Source: Acinetobacter ihumii
GTDB taxonomy: Bacteria; Pseudomonadota; Gammaproteobacteria; Pseudomonadales; Moraxellaceae
DNA: 64,000 bases
Assembly: GCF_900625095.1 (NCBI RefSeq)
Contig: NZ_LR130760.1
Location: 2,949,989 to 3,013,988, forward strand
Reading direction: 5' to 3'
A model generated the notes under the pieces. It had not been told where the DNA came from. It saw only the letters and a program-made list of their open reading frames with translations, and ran no database searches. This document shows, piece by piece, positions 17,191 through 27,687 of the stretch (its first letter is position 1; every line of letters begins with the position of its first letter). The position numbers were made by a program, and so were the translations under genes.

Positions 17191-20016
17191 TTACTGACAA
17201 GCTTCACAGTCTGGATTGTCGATTGAACAAGCCATTGGCACTGGTGCCGCCGTCGTGAAACCATCTTCTGCTGTCACTTCAGGCTTTACTTCCTGAGCCA
17301 CTGCTGCAACAGGGGCTGTAACCGTAGTTGCTTTAACTGCATTTAATGCGCCAGTATTGATGGTGGATTTCTCAGCCGAGGTTGCACCTAAAGCTCGGAG
17401 GTAATACGTAGTTTTTAGACCACGTAACCATGCCATTTTATAAGTGATATCCAGTTTCTTACCGTTGGCACCTGCAATATACAGGTTCAGCGACTGTGCC
17501 TGATCGATCCATTTTTGACGACGTGAGGCAGCATCCACAATCCAGCGTGGCTCAACTTCAAATGCAGTGGCAAAGATCGCTTTCAGTTCTTCTGGAATAC
17601 GTGAAATCTTTTGTACTGAACCTTCAAAATGTTTCAGATCATTGACCATCACGCTATCCCAAAGACCACGATCTTTCAATGCGCGAACAAGGTAAGGGTT
17701 GATCACGGTGAATTCACCAGAAAGGTTAGATTTCACATACAGGTTTTGGAATGTCGGCTCAATCGATTGAGACACGCCACAAATGTTAGAAATCGTTGCA
17801 GTTGGTGCAATCGCCATAACATTTGAGTTGCGCATACCATCTTTTTGCACTTTGGTACGTAAAGTATCCCAGTCCAAACGTTGAGTACGATCCACTTCAA
17901 ACATACGTTCAGGGCGTGTTTTACCAACAAGGTCTAAAGAGTCGATTGGTAAAATACCTTGATCCCAGAGTGAACCTTTAAAGGTTGAGTAAACACCACG
18001 TTCAAGCGCAAGATCACTTGAAGTTTGAATGGCGTAGTAACTAATGACTTCCATCGACTCATCAGCAAAATTAACTGCTTCATCAGAGCCATACGCCAGA
18101 TTCATTTCGTATAAAGCATCTTGGAAGCCCATGATACCCATGCCAACAGGGCGATGTTTCAGGTTCGAATTTTTGGCTTGTGGTACAGCATAGTAGTTAA
18201 TGTCGATGACGTTATCGAGCATACGCACGGCTGTTTTGATGGTACGTGCCAATTTTTCACGGTCTAAAGCGCCGCCTTGTACGTGTTGTACAAGGTTGAT
18301 CGAACCTAAGTTACAGACTGCAATTTCATCCTGATTAGTATTCAGGGTAATTTCAGTACATAGGTTTGATGAGTGAACCACACCTACATGTTGCTGTGGC
18401 GAACGCAAGTTACACACGTCTTTAAATGTAATCCACGGATGACCTGTTTCAAACAGCATTGACAGCATTTTACGCCATAAGTCCTGAGCGCGAACTTTCT
18501 TGTAAAGGAAGTTTTGCTCTTTAGCAATCGCTTCATAATGCGCATAGCGTTCAGCAAACGCTTGACCTGTTAGATCATGCAAATCTGGAACTTCGGAAGG
18601 AGTGAACAATGTCCATTCACCATCTTCAAACACACGTTGCATAAAGAGGTCAGGAACCCAATTGGCGGTGTTCATGTCGTGGGTACGACGACGATCATCC
18701 CCTGTGTTTTTACGTAATTCCAAAAACTCTTCGATATCTAGATGCCATGTTTCAAGATACGCACACACCGCACCTTTACGCTTACCACCCTGATTTACGG
18801 CAACCGCAGTATCATTGGCGACTTTAAGGAAAGGAACAACACCTTGTGATTTACCATTGGTGCCTTTGATGTAAGAGTTCAGGGCACGTACAGGTGTCCA
18901 GTCGTTACCTAAACCGCCTGCCCATTTTGATAACATTGCGTTGTCACGCATGGCTCCATAAATGTTGTAGAGGTCATCACCAATGGTGGTTAAATAACAG
19001 CTAGATAATTGCGGACGCAATGTGCCTGAGTTAAATAGGGTAGGCGTCGATGCCATGTAGTCGAAGCTAGACAACAAGTCATAAAACTCGATGGCACGTT
19101 CTTCACGATTGGCTTCATTAATGGACAGCCCCATGGAAACACGCATAAAGAACAATTGTGGAAGTTCGTAGCGAATGCCATCTGAGTGAATAAAGTAACG
19201 GTCGTATAGTGTTTGTAAACCTAAATAAGTAAACTGATTTGATCGCTCTGGTTTGATTGCTGCTGCAAGTTTGGCAAGATCAAAGTTTAATAATTCTGGG
19301 TCGAGTAACTCAAGTTCAACCCCTTTTTTCAGGAAGATTTCAAGCGCATCACTTTCAAGCGTATCTTCAGGTAAACCTAAAAATTCAAGACCTTTGGCAA
19401 CCAGTTCATTACGCAATAAACGCGCAGTGACATATGTATAATTTGGCTCATGTTCAATGCGGGTACGTGTTGCCATCATCATTGTCGTGGCAATATCGCT
19501 CGCTTTCACGCCGTTATATAAGTTTTTAACTGTTTCATCGACAATCGCTTGAACATCAATCCCTTCCAGACCTTCAGCCGCTTTCTCAACTTCTGCTGAT
19601 AGCGCATCGAGATCTAATGGCTGGAGCTGACCATTAGCATCCGTAATCTGTAAAGTCGGGTGATGATTTGCACCGGCCTGTTGACGGGCATTAGCGCGTT
19701 GTTCACGATAGATGACATAGGCACGCGCAACTTTTTGTTCGCCTGTACGCATCAAGGCCAGTTCAACCTGATCCTGAATTTCTTCAATGTGAATCGTACC
19801 GCCAGAAGGTAAGCGACGATTGAAAGTATTCATGACCATTTCTGTAAGTTGAGTAATACGGTCGTGAATACGGCTTGAATCTGCACCTTGTTGTCCTTCG
19901 ACCGCCAGAAATGCTTTACCAATCGCAACGGAAATTTTCTCTGCATCAAATACAGCAACTTCCCCAGTGCGTTTAATCACCTGAAGTTGGCCAGGAGTTG
20001 AAGTGATTACGCTCAT
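17191..20016 (-). CDS. nrdA: Class Ia ribonucleotide reductase alpha subunit
   Basis: This 941-residue catalytic subunit reduces ribonucleoside diphosphates. An N-terminal ATP-cone (VIKRTGEVAVFDAEKI and following) senses ATP/dATP. A second cone-like stretch seems present around residues 120-210. The catalytic barrel shows LSSCYL (active-site Cys), NLCTEI (radical Cys/Glu region), and PTATISNICGVSQSIEP. The C-terminal tail CSIDNPDCEACQ supplies the redox cysteines reloaded by thioredoxin or glutaredoxin. It is transcribed toward the small peptide gene and nrdB. Direct repeats upstream at 20101-20148 may be NrdR boxes. Confidence 0.95.
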   Translation of the reverse strand: MSVITSTPGQLQVIKRTGEVAVFDAEKISVAIGKAFLAVEGQQGADSSRIHDRITQLTEMVMNTFNRRLPSGGTIHIEEIQDQVELALMRTGEQKVARAYVIYREQRANARQQAGANHHPTLQITDANGQLQPLDLDALSAEVEKAAEGLEGIDVQAIVDETVKNLYNGVKASDIATTMMMATRTRIEHEPNYTYVTARLLRNELVAKGLEFLGLPEDTLESDALEIFLKKGVELELLDPELLNFDLAKLAAAIKPERSNQFTYLGLQTLYDRYFIHSDGIRYELPQLFFMRVSMGLSINEANREERAIEFYDLLSSFDYMASTPTLFNSGTLRPQLSSCYLTTIGDDLYNIYGAMRDNAMLSKWAGGLGNDWTPVRALNSYIKGTNGKSQGVVPFLKVANDTAVAVNQGGKRKGAVCAYLETWHLDIEEFLELRKNTGDDRRRTHDMNTANWVPDLFMQRVFEDGEWTLFTPSEVPDLHDLTGQAFAERYAHYEAIAKEQNFLYKKVRAQDLWRKMLSMLFETGHPWITFKDVCNLRSPQQHVGVVHSSNLCTEITLNTNQDEIAVCNLGSINLVQHVQGGALDREKLARTIKTAVRMLDNVIDINYYAVPQAKNSNLKHRPVGMGIMGFQDALYEMNLAYGSDEAVNFADESMEVISYYAIQTSSDLALERGVYSTFKGSLWDQGILPIDSLDLVGKTRPERMFEVDRTQRLDWDTLRTKVQKDGMRNSNVMAIAPTATISNICGVSQSIEPTFQNLYVKSNLSGEFTVINPYLVRALKDRGLWDSVMVNDLKHFEGSVQKISRIPEELKAIFATAFEVEPRWIVDAASRRQKWIDQAQSLNLYIAGANGKKLDITYKMAWLRGLKTTYYLRALGATSAEKSTINTGALNAVKATTVTAPVAAVAQEVKPEVTAEDGFTTAAPVPMACSIDNPDCEACQ

Positions 20017-20100
20017 GTCAGCATAGCTCCATTGTCATCTATAGTTATGTTCATTGGACCGTTTCAATCGGGCAAAAAGGTGGCTCGATATTTGAGGAAT

Positions 20101-20148
20101 AAACACAAGACTTAGTGGTTAGTGTTTGTTTTAAACACAAGATACGGG
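20101..20148. promoter_or_regulatory. Candidate NrdR boxes upstream of nrdA
   Basis: AAACACAAGA occurs at 20101-20110 and again at 20133-20142, a 32-bp period, which is the usual spacing of paired NrdR boxes. The first extends to an ACAC...GTG partial palindrome. Fit to the known box is only partial, so this is a candidate based on spacing and place. Confidence 0.45.
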
Positions 20149-20562
20149 AATTTTAATCTGATATCAATCTTGACATTTTATTAATTTTTTATTCATTCAT
20201 TATCTGTCTGATTCTGCGATGCATAGCTTAGCAAAGTCCTAAAAAATTACGTATAGATAACTATGTGGATAACTCAAAAAACAGACATTTACAGGCTTAA
20301 AAAGCGGCTATAGAAATAATTTGTTTAATATTTATACGTACTATTTAGCGAATTAAGATAAGTGGTAATTTTTAAACCAAAATAATAAAATCACTGAAAA
20401 TTCAACAGCTAATAAAATTGCAACAAAATACAACTGGCGTGTATCAGTTTGGTGAACAAGGACTTGTTTACAATGTAAACGTGTGTATATTGCTTTCTAT
20501 GAAGCATGTCTATCTGTCGGATTTTAAACAGATACACTTAAATATATAAATAGGGGCATTGT
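20149..20562. other. Divergent nrdA-bfmR intergenic region
   Basis: This is an AT-rich stretch with no gene. It must hold the bfmR promoter on the plus strand and possibly part of the nrdA promoter. No clear operator was recognised. Confidence 0.4.
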
Positions 20563-21279
20563 ATGAGCCAGGAAGAAAAGTTACCTAAGATTCTGATTGT
20601 TGAAGATGATGAGCGTCTTGCACGTCTAACACAGGAATATCTGATTCGTAATGGACTAGAGGTTGGGGTTGAAACAGATGGTAATCGTGCAATTCGTCGT
20701 ATTATCAGTGAACAGCCTGATCTTGTCGTACTCGATGTGATGTTACCTGGTGCAGATGGTTTAACCGTTTGTCGAGAAGTGCGTCCTCATTACCATTCTC
20801 CGATCTTGATGTTAACTGCGCGTACTGAAGATATGGATCAGGTTTTGGGTCTGGAAATGGGCGCAGATGATTATGTGGCTAAACCAGTACAGCCTCGTGT
20901 ATTATTGGCGCGCATCCGTGCTTTGTTACGTCGTACTGATAAAACGGTTGAAGATGAAGTGGCGCAGCGCATCGAATTTGATGATTTGGTCATCGATAAT
21001 GGTGGACGCTCAGTGACCTTGAATGGTGATCTAGTTGATTTCACCAGTGCGGAATATGACTTACTCTGGCTATTGGCTTCAAATGCAGGCCGTATCCTGT
21101 CTCGTGAAGATATTTTTGAGCGTCTGCGTGGGATTGAATACGATGGACAGGATCGTTCGATTGATGTGCGTATTTCACGCATTCGTCCAAAAATTGGCGA
21201 TGATCCAGAGAACCCGAAACGTATCAAAACTGTGCGTAGCAAAGGCTATTTATTTGTAAAAGAAACCAATGGTATATGA
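20563..21279 (+). CDS. bfmR: OmpR-family response regulator BfmR
   Basis: This 238-residue regulator has a receiver domain with the acidic pocket VEDDE, phosphoacceptor Asp58 (VVLDVMLPGADG) and Lys107 (VAKPV), and a winged-helix DNA-binding domain (FTSAEYDLLWLLASNAG, DRSIDVRISRIRPKI). The sequence matches the Acinetobacter BfmR, which controls biofilm (csu pili), capsule and envelope-stress genes. It is followed by its sensor kinase after 42 bp. A GGGG-containing ribosome site precedes the ATG. Confidence 0.92.
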   Translation: MSQEEKLPKILIVEDDERLARLTQEYLIRNGLEVGVETDGNRAIRRIISEQPDLVVLDVMLPGADGLTVCREVRPHYHSPILMLTARTEDMDQVLGLEMGADDYVAKPVQPRVLLARIRALLRRTDKTVEDEVAQRIEFDDLVIDNGGRSVTLNGDLVDFTSAEYDLLWLLASNAGRILSREDIFERLRGIEYDGQDRSIDVRISRIRPKIGDDPENPKRIKTVRSKGYLFVKETNGI

Positions 21280-21321
21280 AACATCCATTGTTAGTAAAAA
21301 TCTCCCAATAAGGTTGATCGA

Positions 21322-22983
21322 GTGTTTAAACACAGTATCTTCTTACGCATTTATGCTGGTTTGGTGGTCTTGGTTATGTTGGTGGCTTTATTTGGCTACT
21401 TGCTGGTTCAGATCATCAATTACCAACGTGCTCAGGAATATCGTGAATCCCTGACGGATGGTATTTCTTTTGTCATCAGTGAAGGTGTTGCTCGACAGCC
21501 GGGAGAACAACAAAAACTGGACTGGATTTCAGATGCCTCTGATTTACTTGAACTGCCAATTTATTATGTGGCGTCAAATAAAATTGAGCTTTCCAGAACA
21601 GAAAAGAAACGTATTGAAGAACAAAAATCAGTTGTTCGTTATGATGCTGAAAATAGCATTGCTTACGTCATTATTGGTTTGCCCGAAGACAATCAACATT
21701 TCCTCTATGTCAAAGTAGATAAAATTGGTGAGCGCCAAATGAAAGCGCTTCCCATCTTTATTTTGGACTACTTGATTTATTATCCAGGTCAGGAAAAAGA
21801 ATACATTAATCGTATTCAAAAGCATTTTTCTTATCCAATCACCATTCAGGATGTTAAAGATATCCAACTGGATTCTGAGCAAATTGGTCGTTTGCGTCAG
21901 GATCAAAGTGTGATGTTGTATAAAGACAGCGCAACGGTACGCGGAACCACGATCTCCATTGTTTCTCCGATGCCGAATAATCCGACTGAGGTTTTGGTTT
22001 TAGGTCCAGTGCCTATGTTTAACTGGATGCCATTTCAGTTATCGGCAGGAATTACCCTATTTAGCTTATTTCTGTTGAGTTTAGGGGTTTATGGACTGAT
22101 CTTACCGCTAGAGAGAAAAATCAGACAGGTACGATTCGCTCTAAATCGCATGAAGTCTGGCGATTTATCTTTGCGAGTGCCTATTGATGGTAGTGATGAG
22201 ATGGCCAATCTGGCATCGAGCTATAACAATATGTCAGATCATATCCAGCGTTTGATTGAAGCGCAGCGCGAATTGATGCGCGCAGTTTCGCATGAGCTAC
22301 GAACGCCTGTGGCACGCGTCCGTTTCGGGATGGAAATGCTGGCTGAAGAAGATGATTACAATTATCGGATTCAGCAAATGGAAATGATTGATAAAGATAT
22401 TGAGGCCTTAAATACCTTAATTGATGAGATCATGACTTATGCCAAGTTAGAGCAGGGGACACCTTCGCTGGATTTTGAGGAAATTGCTCTGATTGATGTG
22501 TTGGATCAGGTCGCCGTTGAAACCGAGGCGCTAAAAACTCAAAAAGAAATTGAGCTGATACCCCCGCCGAATTATGTGATAGCAGATGCAGAACGTCGTT
22601 ATTTGCATCGTGTCGTACAAAATCTGGTGGGTAATGCAGTACGTCATTGTGATCATAAAGTTCGCTTGAGTGGTGGTATCCGCGCAGATGGAAATGCTTT
22701 TGTCTGTGTAGAGGATGATGGTTCTGGTATTCCTGAAGAAGATCGGAAACGTATCTTTGAAGCTTTTGCCCGTCTGGATGATAGTCGTACACGGGCTTCA
22801 GGTGGCTATGGTTTAGGGTTATCTATTGTGAGTCGGATTGCGTACTGGTTTGGTGGAACCATTAGTGTGGATGAAAGTCCTGATTTGGGTGGTGCGCGTT
22901 TTATTATGCTTTGGCCAGCAAAACGCTTTAATCAAAAGCTTAAACAAAAAAATCTGTCAAAACAAAAAGAAAGCACTCATTAG
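21322..22983 (+). CDS. bfmS: Sensor histidine kinase BfmS
   Basis: This 553-residue inner-membrane kinase begins with GTG (AAGG upstream). A transmembrane helix (about residues 9-31), a periplasmic sensor region of roughly 200 residues and a second helix (around 235-258) are followed by HAMP, the dimerisation domain with the phosphoaccepting His in VSHELRTPVARVRFGMEML, and the ATPase domain with N box QNLVGNAVRH, G1 DDGSGIP and G2 GGYGLGLSIV. It phosphorylates or dephosphorylates BfmR. The gene overlaps the first arm of a bidirectional terminator. Confidence 0.92.
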   Translation: MFKHSIFLRIYAGLVVLVMLVALFGYLLVQIINYQRAQEYRESLTDGISFVISEGVARQPGEQQKLDWISDASDLLELPIYYVASNKIELSRTEKKRIEEQKSVVRYDAENSIAYVIIGLPEDNQHFLYVKVDKIGERQMKALPIFILDYLIYYPGQEKEYINRIQKHFSYPITIQDVKDIQLDSEQIGRLRQDQSVMLYKDSATVRGTTISIVSPMPNNPTEVLVLGPVPMFNWMPFQLSAGITLFSLFLLSLGVYGLILPLERKIRQVRFALNRMKSGDLSLRVPIDGSDEMANLASSYNNMSDHIQRLIEAQRELMRAVSHELRTPVARVRFGMEMLAEEDDYNYRIQQMEMIDKDIEALNTLIDEIMTYAKLEQGTPSLDFEEIALIDVLDQVAVETEALKTQKEIELIPPPNYVIADAERRYLHRVVQNLVGNAVRHCDHKVRLSGGIRADGNAFVCVEDDGSGIPEEDRKRIFEAFARLDDSRTRASGGYGLGLSIVSRIAYWFGGTISVDESPDLGGARFIMLWPAKRFNQKLKQKNLSKQKESTH

Positions 22984-22997
22984 AGTGCTTTCTTTTT
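22964..22997. terminator. Bidirectional terminator between bfmS and a convergent gene
   Basis: AAAAAGAAAGCACTC pairs perfectly with GAGTGCTTTCTTTTT around a 4-nt loop. The stem includes the bfmS stop region and has A- and T-runs on both sides, serving both converging genes. Confidence 0.92.
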
Positions 22998-23014
22998 GTC
23001 TGATTTGAATCAGT

Positions 23015-23371
23015 TTATTCTTGTAAGGTCGCATCTGGTGCAATTAGGGCTTTGCCTGCGCGTAAACTGGTTAAAGCATCTTGATCAAAATCGATTAAGA
23101 GAAAGTTATTTTCTGCATCGATTTTATAACCACTAATAATTTTTTGATCACCATTGATGGTTTCAATACGATATTCATCCGTAATGTTAAGAATACCTTC
23201 TAGATTGGTTGTGGTTGATGCGAGATCCTGACGAAACAGGTCATAAATATCACGTAAATCAAAAATTGCATTGTCTGCATCGGGATGCTTTTGCACATAT
23301 TCTTGAATATGTCGAATGAGCAATTGAGCATAAAGAAAATAGTTTGGCTTATGTGTATAGTGCAGACTCAT
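23015..23371 (-). CDS. Conserved hypothetical small protein
   Basis: This encodes an acidic soluble protein of 118 residues without signal or membrane segments. It shows no motif I recognise. It converges on bfmS and shares its terminator. The N-terminus is mostly helical (YAQLLIRHIQEYVQ) and the C-terminus beta-like. It is likely a single-gene transcript. Confidence 0.7.
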   Translation of the reverse strand: MSLHYTHKPNYFLYAQLLIRHIQEYVQKHPDADNAIFDLRDIYDLFRQDLASTTTNLEGILNITDEYRIETINGDQKIISGYKIDAENNFLLIDFDQDALTSLRAGKALIAPDATLQE

Positions 23372-24054
23372 TGATTTTACTCCTTATTCTTTGTTTTTAG
23401 CATACACATTGGCTCAAGGTTGATGTGTATAAAGTTAATTAAAGCATGTAACTGAATTGCAAAGATTTATAGATCTAATTTTATATATTTTCCTCATTTA
23501 GAAATTCTGCTTGTTTAATCAGTTTTATTTCAATCCTAATTTGAATTGAAGTAAAAAATACCACTCGAGTTCAGCATGATCTACTTCTCAAAATAGCATG
23601 CTCTTTTGAACTTGAGATAGTCTTTTAGAGCTTTAATTTTCAGCAAAATCACCGTTTAATGTAGGCTGATTTTAAGCCAAGTTTGAGGTTGAGGGTATTT
23701 CTTGAGAAAATAGCAAAATAATTCAAAAAAATACATGATAAGTGATGGTTAAAGGTGTAATCATGATTTAGGACAAAATTGTCCGAAATATTGGTTAAAA
23801 TGTAAGAAAATGAAAAAAATAATCATAATATGAGAATTGATTTGATAAACCGATAAATACCAGTGGATTTAGCGTTCAAGCCCTATATTTTCTAAAATTG
23901 TCCAAAAAATCATCCTAAAGACTAAGGTACTTCACCTAGCAACAGAAATTAGAAATCAGGTACAATTGGCGGGATTAATTTTATGTTTGGTGTATTTGAA
24001 GGCCAATACATACATTCTTTGTTAAATAATAGGCCTGCCAGGAGTTATCCCCGC
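23372..24054. other. Long AT-rich leader of the nuo operon
   Basis: No gene is seen over about 680 bp. Notable items are an inverted repeat CTCGAGTTCA/TGAACTTGAG at 23564-23573 and 23607-23616, the palindrome GGACAAAATTGTCC at 23771-23784, and a second AAAATTGTCC at 23894-23903. The region should carry the nuo promoter and a long untranslated leader. An in-frame upstream ATG at 23983 is not used in my view because a better start lies at 24055. Confidence 0.5.
23771..23784. promoter_or_regulatory. GGAC-N6-GTCC palindrome upstream of nuoA
   Basis: GGACAAAATTGTCC is a perfect 14-bp inverted repeat; part of it recurs at 23894-23903. It could be an operator for the nuo operon. The binding protein is unknown. 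Confidence 0.4.
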
Positions 24055-24606
24055 ATGAGTGCCATTACTCCATACGAATGGGCAACTATTGCCTTCGTGA
24101 TCGGTGTTACATTTCTGTGCGTTTTTATGCTTACCGTTCCCTTGCTCCTAGGGGGTAAATCGTGGGGGCGCGCGAAGCAAGAGCAATTTGAATCAGGTGT
24201 TGTGAGCGCAGGTGGGGCACGTATCCGCTTGTCTGCAAAATTTTATTTGGTCGCGATTTTCTTCGTTGTTTTTGACCTTGAAGCACTCTACTTATACGCA
24301 TGGGCAACCTCTGTCCGTGAAGTGGGTTGGCTTGGTTTTACGACTGTTGTAATTTTTGTTGTCGATTTATTGATTGCTTTGGTTTATGCATTTGCTGTAG
24401 GTGCATTGAACTGGGCACCAGCAGATCGTCGTAAATCAGCAGGAATTAAGGCCAAAGTGGGTTCTGCACAGATGAATATTGCTGATATTACCCGCTTCAA
24501 TTCTATTGAGGAGTTGGTGATGGACCCTACAGGTCACATTCCAGCTCAATCCTCAGGTCGTATGAAGTCTATTTCAGCGACTCAAACCTCATCTGAACAG
24601 GAGTAA
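24055..24606 (+). CDS. nuoA: NADH-quinone oxidoreductase subunit A
   Basis: NuoA is a small membrane subunit of respiratory complex I. The 183-residue product has three helices and the conserved loop segment KQEQFESGV, followed by RLSAKFYLVAIFFVVFDLEALYLYAWA. The C-terminal tail of roughly 50 residues after the third helix is longer than in E. coli. The start at 24055 is chosen for AGGAG at 24040-24044; an upstream in-frame ATG at 23983 lacks such a site. It is the first gene of the 13-gene nuo operon. Confidence 0.93.
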   Translation: MSAITPYEWATIAFVIGVTFLCVFMLTVPLLLGGKSWGRAKQEQFESGVVSAGGARIRLSAKFYLVAIFFVVFDLEALYLYAWATSVREVGWLGFTTVVIFVVDLLIALVYAFAVGALNWAPADRRKSAGIKAKVGSAQMNIADITRFNSIEELVMDPTGHIPAQSSGRMKSISATQTSSEQE

Positions 24607-24612
24607 CTCGGG

Positions 24613-25290
24613 ATGAAATATACATTAACCCGTGCGAATCCGAGTGCTGATCAATATCCTTTGCAAGAACGCCAAATTGTCACTGATCCGCTTGAAGAAG
24701 AAGTCAATAAAAATGTCTTCATGACCCGTCTGGAAGATGTGATGCATAATGTGGTCAACTGGGGGCGTAAAAACTCAGTCTGGCCATTTAACTTTGGGAC
24801 TTCATGCTGTTACGTTGAGTATGCAACCACCTTAACAGGTGTCCATGATTTATCACGTTTTGGTGCCGAGGTTATTCGTGCTTCACCGCGTCAAGCTGAC
24901 TTGATGATTGTTGCTGGAACCTGTTTTGTCAAAATGGCGCCCGTTATTCAACGTCTTTATGAGCAAATGCTTGAGCCAAAATGGGTCATTTCCATGGGAG
25001 CTTGTGCAAATTCAGGCGGTATGTACGACATTTATTCGGTTGTACAGGGCGTCGATAAAATTATTCCTGTTGACGTGTACGTCCCAGGTTGCCCGCCTCG
25101 TCCTGAAGCATTGATTCAAGCATTAATGCTACTCCAAGACCAAATTCAATTAGAGCGCCGTCCACTTTCTGCCGTAATCGGTGATGATCTTAAGCCAGTG
25201 TATAAGCCAAAGATGATGCCAGAACGCGATCGCAAAAATGCTGAGCGTATTGCGGTGAAAAACCTACGCTCTATGGATGAAATTAAATAA
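24613..25290 (+). CDS. nuoB: NADH-quinone oxidoreductase subunit B
   Basis: NuoB holds the N2 [4Fe-4S] cluster that passes electrons to quinone. The ligands appear in [21 protein letters not shown] and [15 protein letters not shown]. The 225 residues agree with the family. It starts 6 bp after nuoA. An unusual 87-bp gap then separates it from nuoCD. Confidence 0.95.
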   Translation: MKYTLTRANPSADQYPLQERQIVTDPLEEEVNKNVFMTRLEDVMHNVVNWGRKNSVWPFNFGTSCCYVEYATTLTGVHDLSRFGAEVIRASPRQADLMIVAGTCFVKMAPVIQRLYEQMLEPKWVISMGACANSGGMYDIYSVVQGVDKIIPVDVYVPGCPPRPEALIQALMLLQDQIQLERRPLSAVIGDDLKPVYKPKMMPERDRKNAERIAVKNLRSMDEIK

Positions 25291-25377
25291 TTATTCATGA
25301 TGAAGTTTTGATATATCGACTGGATATGTTTCATCAGAAAAATTGACTGAATTTGTATTAAATAGGAAGCCAAGCCA

Positions 25378-27165
25378 ATGGCTGAAACTGACATTGCTAT
25401 GCCAGAATCGACTCCAGTTGATTCACGCCCAGCATTTGCAATTGTAGAGGAACTCCAAACCAAGTTTGGTGAAAACTTCTACGTGCAACCGACTTGTGAA
25501 GAGTTTCCGACTGTCTGGGTTGAGCGCGCACGCGTACAAGATGTACTGATGTTTTTGCGTAAAGTAGAACGTCCTTATGTGATGTTGTTTGACTTATCGG
25601 CGGTGGATGAGCGTTTACGTACCCACCGTGATGGTTTACCTGCATCTGATTTCACGGTGTTCTATCACTTATTATCATTAGAACGTAATAGTGATATTCG
25701 TATCAAAGTGGCGCTGAACGAGAATGATATTAACATTCCAACAGCCACCAATATTTGGCCAAATGCCAACTGGTACGAACGTGAAGCTTACGATATGTTT
25801 GGGATCAATTTCGAAGGGCATCCGATGCTACGTCGAATTTTGTTACCAACTTATTGGGAAGGGCATCCACTGCGTAAAGAATATTCTGCACGTGCGACCG
25901 AATATACCCCGTATATGCAGAACAAAGCCAAGCAGGATTTTGAACAGGAACATTTACGTTTTGTCCCAGAAGATTGGGGATTAAAACGTGGAAATGCCGA
26001 TGAGGATTTCATGTTCCTGAACTTGGGTCCTAACCATCCATCTGCACATGGTGCGTTCCGTGTGGTGTTACAGTTAGATGGTGAAGAAGTCAAAGACTGT
26101 GTGCCTGATATCGGTTATCACCATCGTGGTGTGGAAAAGATGGCTGAGCGTCAAACTTGGCACTCGTTCATTCCCTATACCGACCGTGTGGACTACTTGG
26201 GCGGTTGTGCGCAAAACATGCCTTATGTCATGGGCGTTGAGCAGCTTGCGGGTATTAAAGTGCCTGAACGTGCGCAATGTATCCGTGTCATGATGTCGGA
26301 ATTGTTCCGTATCAACAACCACTTGTTATATATCGGTACGGCGATTCAGGATGCGGGTGGTATGACCCCAGTATTCTATATGTTTGCCGATCGTCAAAAA
26401 ATCTATGACGCGATTGAAGCGATCACAGGTTTCCGTATGCATCCTGCGTGGTTCCGTATCGGTGGAACAGCACATGACCTTCCAAACAACTGGCAAAAAC
26501 TGATTCGTGACATTCTCGAATGGATGCCAAAGCGTTTGAAGGAATATCATACTGCTGCACTTAAAAACTCAGTATTTGAAGGTCGTACCCGTAATGTTGC
26601 TCAATATGATGCAAAATCTGCATTGGCTTGGGGAATAACAGGCACTGGTTTACGCGCCACAGGTATTGACTTTGATGTGCGTAAATATCGTCCATACAGT
26701 GGTTATGAAAATTACGATTTTGAAGTACCACTTGAGTATGAAGGCGATGCCTATGCTCGTGTCATGGTGCATTATCGCGAAATCGAAGAATCGCTCAAAA
26801 TCGTGAAACAATGTCTGGATAATATGCCATCTGGTCCGTATAAAGCGGATCATCCTCTGGCAGTTCCACCACCGAAAGATAAAACCCTGCAAGATATTGA
26901 AACTCTGATTACGCACTTCTTAAGTGTGTCATGGGGGCCTGTCATGCCAGCGGGTGAAGCATCTGTGATGGCGGAAGTGGTGAAAGGTGCGTCTAACTAT
27001 TATTTGACGTCTGATAAATCAACCATGAGTTATCGTACTCGTATTCGTACACCGACCTTTACCCATCTACAGCAAATTCCATCTGTGATTAACGGTAGTC
27101 TGGTTTCAGACTTGATCATTTATCTGGCAACCATTGATGTGGTTATGGCCGACGTGGATCGCTAA
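25378..27165 (+). CDS. nuoCD: NADH-quinone oxidoreductase fused subunits C/D
   Basis: The first 200 or so residues are the NuoC (30 kDa) domain, with [18 protein letters not shown] and HPLRKEY. The rest is NuoD (49 kDa), with [23 protein letters not shown], and the C-terminal [26 protein letters not shown] region trimmed to the usual end. The fusion is the normal state in many gammaproteobacteria. The protein forms the hydrophilic arm and quinone-binding pocket with NuoB. Confidence 0.95.
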   Translation: MAETDIAMPESTPVDSRPAFAIVEELQTKFGENFYVQPTCEEFPTVWVERARVQDVLMFLRKVERPYVMLFDLSAVDERLRTHRDGLPASDFTVFYHLLSLERNSDIRIKVALNENDINIPTATNIWPNANWYEREAYDMFGINFEGHPMLRRILLPTYWEGHPLRKEYSARATEYTPYMQNKAKQDFEQEHLRFVPEDWGLKRGNADEDFMFLNLGPNHPSAHGAFRVVLQLDGEEVKDCVPDIGYHHRGVEKMAERQTWHSFIPYTDRVDYLGGCAQNMPYVMGVEQLAGIKVPERAQCIRVMMSELFRINNHLLYIGTAIQDAGGMTPVFYMFADRQKIYDAIEAITGFRMHPAWFRIGGTAHDLPNNWQKLIRDILEWMPKRLKEYHTAALKNSVFEGRTRNVAQYDAKSALAWGITGTGLRATGIDFDVRKYRPYSGYENYDFEVPLEYEGDAYARVMVHYREIEESLKIVKQCLDNMPSGPYKADHPLAVPPPKDKTLQDIETLITHFLSVSWGPVMPAGEASVMAEVVKGASNYYLTSDKSTMSYRTRIRTPTFTHLQQIPSVINGSLVSDLIIYLATIDVVMADVDR

Positions 27166-27177
27166 GGGGTACGCATT

Positions 27178-27687
27178 ATGATGATTTTGACTGATAAAAA
27201 GCCACGTGTGAATGTTGAAGGGATTTTGACTGCGGATGAAATCCACGAAATAGAACATCACATTGATCACTATCCGTATCCACGTGCGGCATCATTGGAT
27301 GCACTGAAGTGCGTACAACGCCGTAATGGCTGGGTAGATGATGCACAGATGAATGCAATCGCGCAGTTATTAACGATTAGCGTTGCAGATTTGGAAGGTG
27401 TGGCGACATTTTATAACCGTATTTATCGCCAACCTGTGGGTCGTCACGTAATTTTATTGTGTGACTCGATTGCCTGCTTCTTGATGGGTGCTGAAACTTT
27501 GGCTGAAGCGTTCCAACGTGAGCTGGGTATTCAGTATGGTCAAACCACGCAAGATGGCCGTTTTACCTTATTACCCATTTGCTGTTTAGGTAATTGTGAT
27601 AAAGGCCCAACACTTATGATTGATGAAGATACCCATGGTTTGGTAGATGTATCTTCGGTCAAACAGTTATTGGAGAAGTATGTATGA
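27178..27687 (+). CDS. nuoE: NADH-quinone oxidoreductase subunit E
   Basis: NuoE is the 24 kDa subunit of the NADH dehydrogenase module, carrying a [2Fe-2S] cluster (N1a). The four Cys ligands lie in CDSIAC and CCLGNC. The 169-residue length is typical. AAGGGG precedes two consecutive ATG codons at 27178 and 27181. The end overlaps the nuoF start by 4 bp (ATGA). Confidence 0.94.
   Translation: MMILTDKKPRVNVEGILTADEIHEIEHHIDHYPYPRAASLDALKCVQRRNGWVDDAQMNAIAQLLTISVADLEGVATFYNRIYRQPVGRHVILLCDSIACFLMGAETLAEAFQRELGIQYGQTTQDGRFTLLPICCLGNCDKGPTLMIDEDTHGLVDVSSVKQLLEKYV

Noticed and set aside
23564..23616. Inverted repeat CTCGAGTTCA/TGAACTTGAG in the nuo leader as a terminator or riboswitch
   Set aside because: The arms are short with a long loop and no T-run; it matches no riboswitch I know, so I only note it as a repeat.
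25378..27165. nuoC-nuoD fusion as a novel gene fusion
   Set aside because: The fused nuoCD form is normal in many gammaproteobacteria.
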